A stretch of 64,000 bases of DNA from assembly GCA_027574665.1 (NCBI GenBank), contig CM050648.1, positions 45,541,700 through 45,605,699 of the forward strand, written 5' to 3'. This DNA comes from Rhynochetos jubatus (lineage: Eukaryota; Chordata; Aves; Eurypygiformes; Rhynochetidae). The notes beneath the pieces are model-generated. The model was not told where the DNA came from. It searched no databases and saw only the letters and a list, made by a program, of their open reading frames with translations. The position numbers and the translations under genes were made by a program. Below are positions 60,826 through 64,000 of this stretch, one piece after another (the stretch's first letter is position 1; every line of letters begins with the position of its first letter).

Positions 60826-61154
60826 CTGAAACACGCCAAAAAATGATGGAAAACCACAGGGAAATGGAAAAGCCATCAGTCATAAAATCAAAACACACCC
60901 CAAATCAGCTAGCTTATTCTCTGAAATATTTTGCTGGTAGACTTGTAGCAGAAAAGCCCTGGTAGATATTCAGTTGATAATAGCACATCACGCTCTTCTG
61001 TTGGTACAGCTCTCTTGGAGGACCTACACTCTTTTAGCAAAAGGATCTTCCTTTTCTAAGTTTTGGCAACATGGAGGAAGGTTGCTATTTATGTTATTTA
61101 TATCGTATCACCTCACTTAAGCAAATAGTAATCTCGTCACCTTCTGAAAGTTAT

Positions 61155-61243
61155 TATAGAATCACAGGATGGTTTGGGTCAGAAGGGACCTTAAAGCCCA
61201 TCCAGTTCCAACCCCCCTGCCATGGGCAGGGACACCCTCCACT
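61155..61243 (-). mobile_element. CR1 fragment, 90 bp
   Basis: Antisense CR1 containing only the last 90 bp of the element (TAGAATCACAGGATGGTTTG to ACACCCTCCACTAGA). It shares its core almost exactly with the copies near 1,431, 12,100 and 56,550. Lies in a SPIDR intron. Confidence 0.88.
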
Positions 61244-62421
61244 AGAAGGCAAAAGAAAATGTGTAGTACAGATTTGGCCCAAGTGACTTATTGATTTAGG
61301 CCCTCAGTCAGCAAACCTTCAACATTTTCAGCACACACTTAAGTCATATGCATAAAATTAAGCTCAGCTATAAGTGCTTGTTGGAATAACGTCTTAAACA
61401 AACATTGCTGCTACATTGTTCTCCAAATGAAAGTGTCCTTCATTGTAGAGATTTTTTATTTACTACACTACTATGTGTACGTACACACATCCTTATTTTT
61501 TGCATGACAGTACAGGACAACCTTCTTTTTATTTTCAGCCTTTCCCCCTCCAGAGGCTATATATAACAAAGGGTAAGTGGTAGACCATCTCATATTTAGG
61601 AAAATGCTATCTATTTCGATGGGATCAAACCCACCCAACTTCTCCTTATGCTTTTTGTAAGCTTTTTCCAGCAGAAAGAACCTCCCCTTCCTTGTTTTTA
61701 CGCTCTGACTACTCTCTTATCCTCTCCTGTTTTTTTATCCCATCGGGTATCTCAGACTCCGCAAGAGCAAGCTGGCTCAGCAGCCGAAGGGGAGGCTTCC
61801 CAAGAGCGTGCCAGCGTGACGCAGGTTTAGCAGTTCAGGTGGTAACAGGTCCCGTCGGCTCAGCTGGGGCAGTTGTACTCCCAGAATTATTCAACAACCT
61901 TCTTAGAAAGGTTATGAATTTAATAGGTGTGAAGTGCTTCTCTCTCACAGCAAAGAGAGAGAGCAAATTTACTCTCTCACAGTAAATTACAGCAAAGATC
62001 ACGGTTCAGTGTAAAAATGAGGGGAAGTGGTGGTACCCAGGGTAACGAGGCAGGATGGAGAAACACAGCAGCTGCTTTCCAAGGAGCTTAGAATCTGCCC
62101 TGTGATTTATGTGGATGTTTATTAGAACTAATATTGTAATGCAGTGGGCTACGAAATCTTTGTAAGCGATACTTTAAGACTAGTTTGAAAAAAGATGTGA
62201 TAACTGCAAATTCAAACCGTTTCATATCTACTTGTATCTTTCTTAATAAATTAATCTAACCTTGCAGGTTTTATCAGTTCATCAGCAATAAAAATACTAC
62301 GTCTCAGTTCTAGGAAGGAACAAAGTGCAGCCTGTGCCTGCAGGAACCATTGCATCACCTACTGCTGTTATGGCTACATCTGCAGAACACCTGGAGTGCT
62401 CCGGAGCACGCTGACTCTCAC

Positions 62422-62515
62422 CTGTCCTGGGGACACGGTTCCAATTTTCCATTGCCACATCTGTCGCATGTAGGCCAGGAGAAAGCAGTGCTCTCATTAA
62501 CTCCAACAACGGTAC
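62422..62515 (-). CDS. SPIDR: SPIDR exon with the first CxxC
   Basis: 94 nt, one base needed from the preceding exon, two bases left over. Encodes TVVGVNESTAFSWPTCDRCG, then NGKLEPCPQD. Acceptor CACCTTCTGCAG, donor GTGAGA. A second frame is also open over the same bases but does not continue into the next exon's CxxC. Confidence 0.87.
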
Positions 62516-63266
62516 CTGCAGAAGGTGAAATTCTTACAAAATCCTAACGGTAAGCTAGCAAACACAGTCACTCCTGGCTTCACAGCAGGTTTGATCCTTT
62601 CTGCCTCTCATCTGAAGAACAAGACTTGTTGGAGCAAGCAGCAGCTCTTCCAACAGTCTCTCTCCCTTTCTCCTTCGTCCCTCCAACAAGGGATGACAGT
62701 ACGGCAGTGTGTTGCATTCTAAAAATACCAGAAGGTCGATAATTAACTTTCCAAACAGGTTCAGTTCTTTTGGTTTGGGTTTTATTGCCGATTCACTTTT
62801 GTTTGTTTGTTTGTTTTCCTTCTGACCCTCTGATGTTTCCTTGGCAATAAGCAGCTATAAAAATCATCAGGTCAGATAGCTTGATACCGATAATTAGGAA
62901 ACACAAACCAACGAGAAGACCCAATCCCTTTTAAACACAACGGTGCCAGTTAAATTCCATTAACAATGGAGTTATTCTTCATTTATACTGACTTAACAGA
63001 GATTAGATCTGGCCCACAGATTTAAGTGTGTGCCTAAGAAGGGAATGCCAAAGATACTTGGGACTAATACAAGGGGCCTCGCTAGTTTTGGCACGAAAAA
63101 ATATATTCAGCATTTTATGAGATGCCAATAAAGAGTGTATTATGTTTTATGGTAACGATATGCTGAAATTATGAGCATTATTTATGGAGAAAATACTTCT
63201 AAGTATTTTGAAGCATACGAAGTGGGTCACCTGTAAGGATGAAATTACACTAAAATAAACACTCAC

Positions 63267-63305
63267 CGGTACAACCCAAGTATAGACTAAAAATCCCAGC
63301 TCCTG
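63267..63305 (-). CDS. SPIDR: Possible further SPIDR exon (39 nt)
   Basis: A strong donor (ACCG|GTGAGT on the minus strand) ends an open stretch GAGIFSLYLGCT whose phase fits the exon at 62,515, giving CT-GTVVGV. The proposed acceptor is CTTGCTCAG. An alternative frame through the same donor (ending LGFLVYTWVVP) is open further upstream but has the wrong phase. Tentative. Confidence 0.3.
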
Positions 63306-63851
63306 CTGAGCAAGGATCTCACAGTTTTTTACCGCATTCAATAAAAGCAACCCTTCGAGGCCAGGAGGCATTTACACAGTCTGCTCTGTAAGACAGGGTG
63401 GCGATCCCTTGCTTTCCTCCTTCCCCTGGGACAAGGACTGACAGGAGGGAGGGAGCTACACATAACAAAACCGTAAGTTTATGTGGGAAGTCAAAGGACA
63501 GCAAGTCTGAAGAACAGGAAAACTACTTAAGTACAACTTTTATGACCCAATTTCTATGCACATAACGAAACAACAGGGATTTCACTGACAGAATAAACAA
63601 TTCTGTGAATTTAACCCCTCGGAGTTTTACAGAAATAATTTTGATTCCTCAGGTTTTTGTGATAAACTGGGAATTTCCATCAGCACTTGCTGGTGATAGG
63701 ATGCTTTCTGCCACCAGGCATGGGCATGTTTTCCTCGTTCAGGGAAAAGAAAAGCTACCAATTAGTTTGCTGAATATGTCTCCTTTTTCAATAAAAAATA
63801 ATTTAAAGAACCCAAACAAACCAAAGTCACCTTTTCCAATGGGTGTGTTTC

Positions 63852-63898
63852 TCTCTAAGCCTTTTACCTTTCTCCCAAAGCCTTTTACCTTTCTCCCA
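63852..63898 (+). repeat. 21-bp direct duplication
   Basis: CTCTAAGCCTTTTACCTTT is followed by CTCCCAAAGCCTTTTACCTT: the CCTTTTACCTTTCTCCCA unit occurs twice in tandem. Near the window's right edge; no gene recognised around it. Confidence 0.6.
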
Positions 63899-64000
63899 GT
63901 TGTGTGCCATATCACAAGTGAAAGATGCCAACGCGCAAGTACTACAAGCACACGTGAGGAAAATGAATCAGGGTTCTAGTGACGAGTTTATGTCCAGTGG

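Noticed and set aside
62297-62509. Alternative frame of the SPIDR exon reading LLELMRALLSPG...
   Set aside because: It is open but does not connect to the CxxC exon downstream; the frame with TCDRC does.

Overview
The window is vertebrate genomic DNA, almost certainly from a bird. It holds many short antisense and sense copies of CR1 retroposon 3' ends, which are the dominant avian repeat. Its genes are long chains of small GT-AG exons, and the gene order matches the vertebrate PRKDC - CEBPD - SPIDR neighbourhood. I cannot name the species from the sequence.

Positions 1-47,095 (plus strand) carry the 3' half of PRKDC (DNA-PKcs). I could place 45 exons from 712 to 46,914. Their lengths add up to 6,831 nt in one continuous frame (2,276 aa plus stop), covering the end of the M-HEAT region, the PQR and ABCDE autophosphorylation clusters, the FAT domain, the PI3K-like kinase and the FATC tail. 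A further exon probably ends at base 9. All introns are GT-AG except that after exon 6, which looks like a GC-AG intron. Apart from CR1 copies and two unexplained exon-like pieces (22,434-22,532 and 38,373-38,471), the introns look empty to me. That includes the larger ones at 15,685-17,532, 18,929-22,080, 25,883-27,395, 28,997-30,713, 31,559-33,056, 35,333-38,786 and 40,492-42,318.

Positions 47,100-53,800 are intergenic. They become CpG-rich from about 48.7 kb and hold a CR1 fragment, a 14-G run, a 21-bp tandem repeat with CRE-like sites and, just upstream of CEBPD, a perfect 74-bp palindrome. CEBPD (C/EBP delta) is a single-exon gene at 54,150-55,175 (plus strand), with a TATA box, an inverted CCAAT box and an AATAAA signal. 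Positions 57,050-64,000 carry the 3' end of SPIDR on the minus strand. Four exons encode the C-terminal part, with two CxxC pairs split over two exons, and a fifth exon is uncertain.

PRKDC is the catalytic subunit of the non-homologous end-joining kinase. SPIDR is a scaffold for RAD51-dependent homologous recombination. CEBPD is an inducible bZIP transcription factor lying between them. CEBPD and SPIDR are tail to tail. I saw no new enzymatic or defence system. The items most worth a second look are the palindrome, the probable GC-AG intron and the two orphan exon-like segments.
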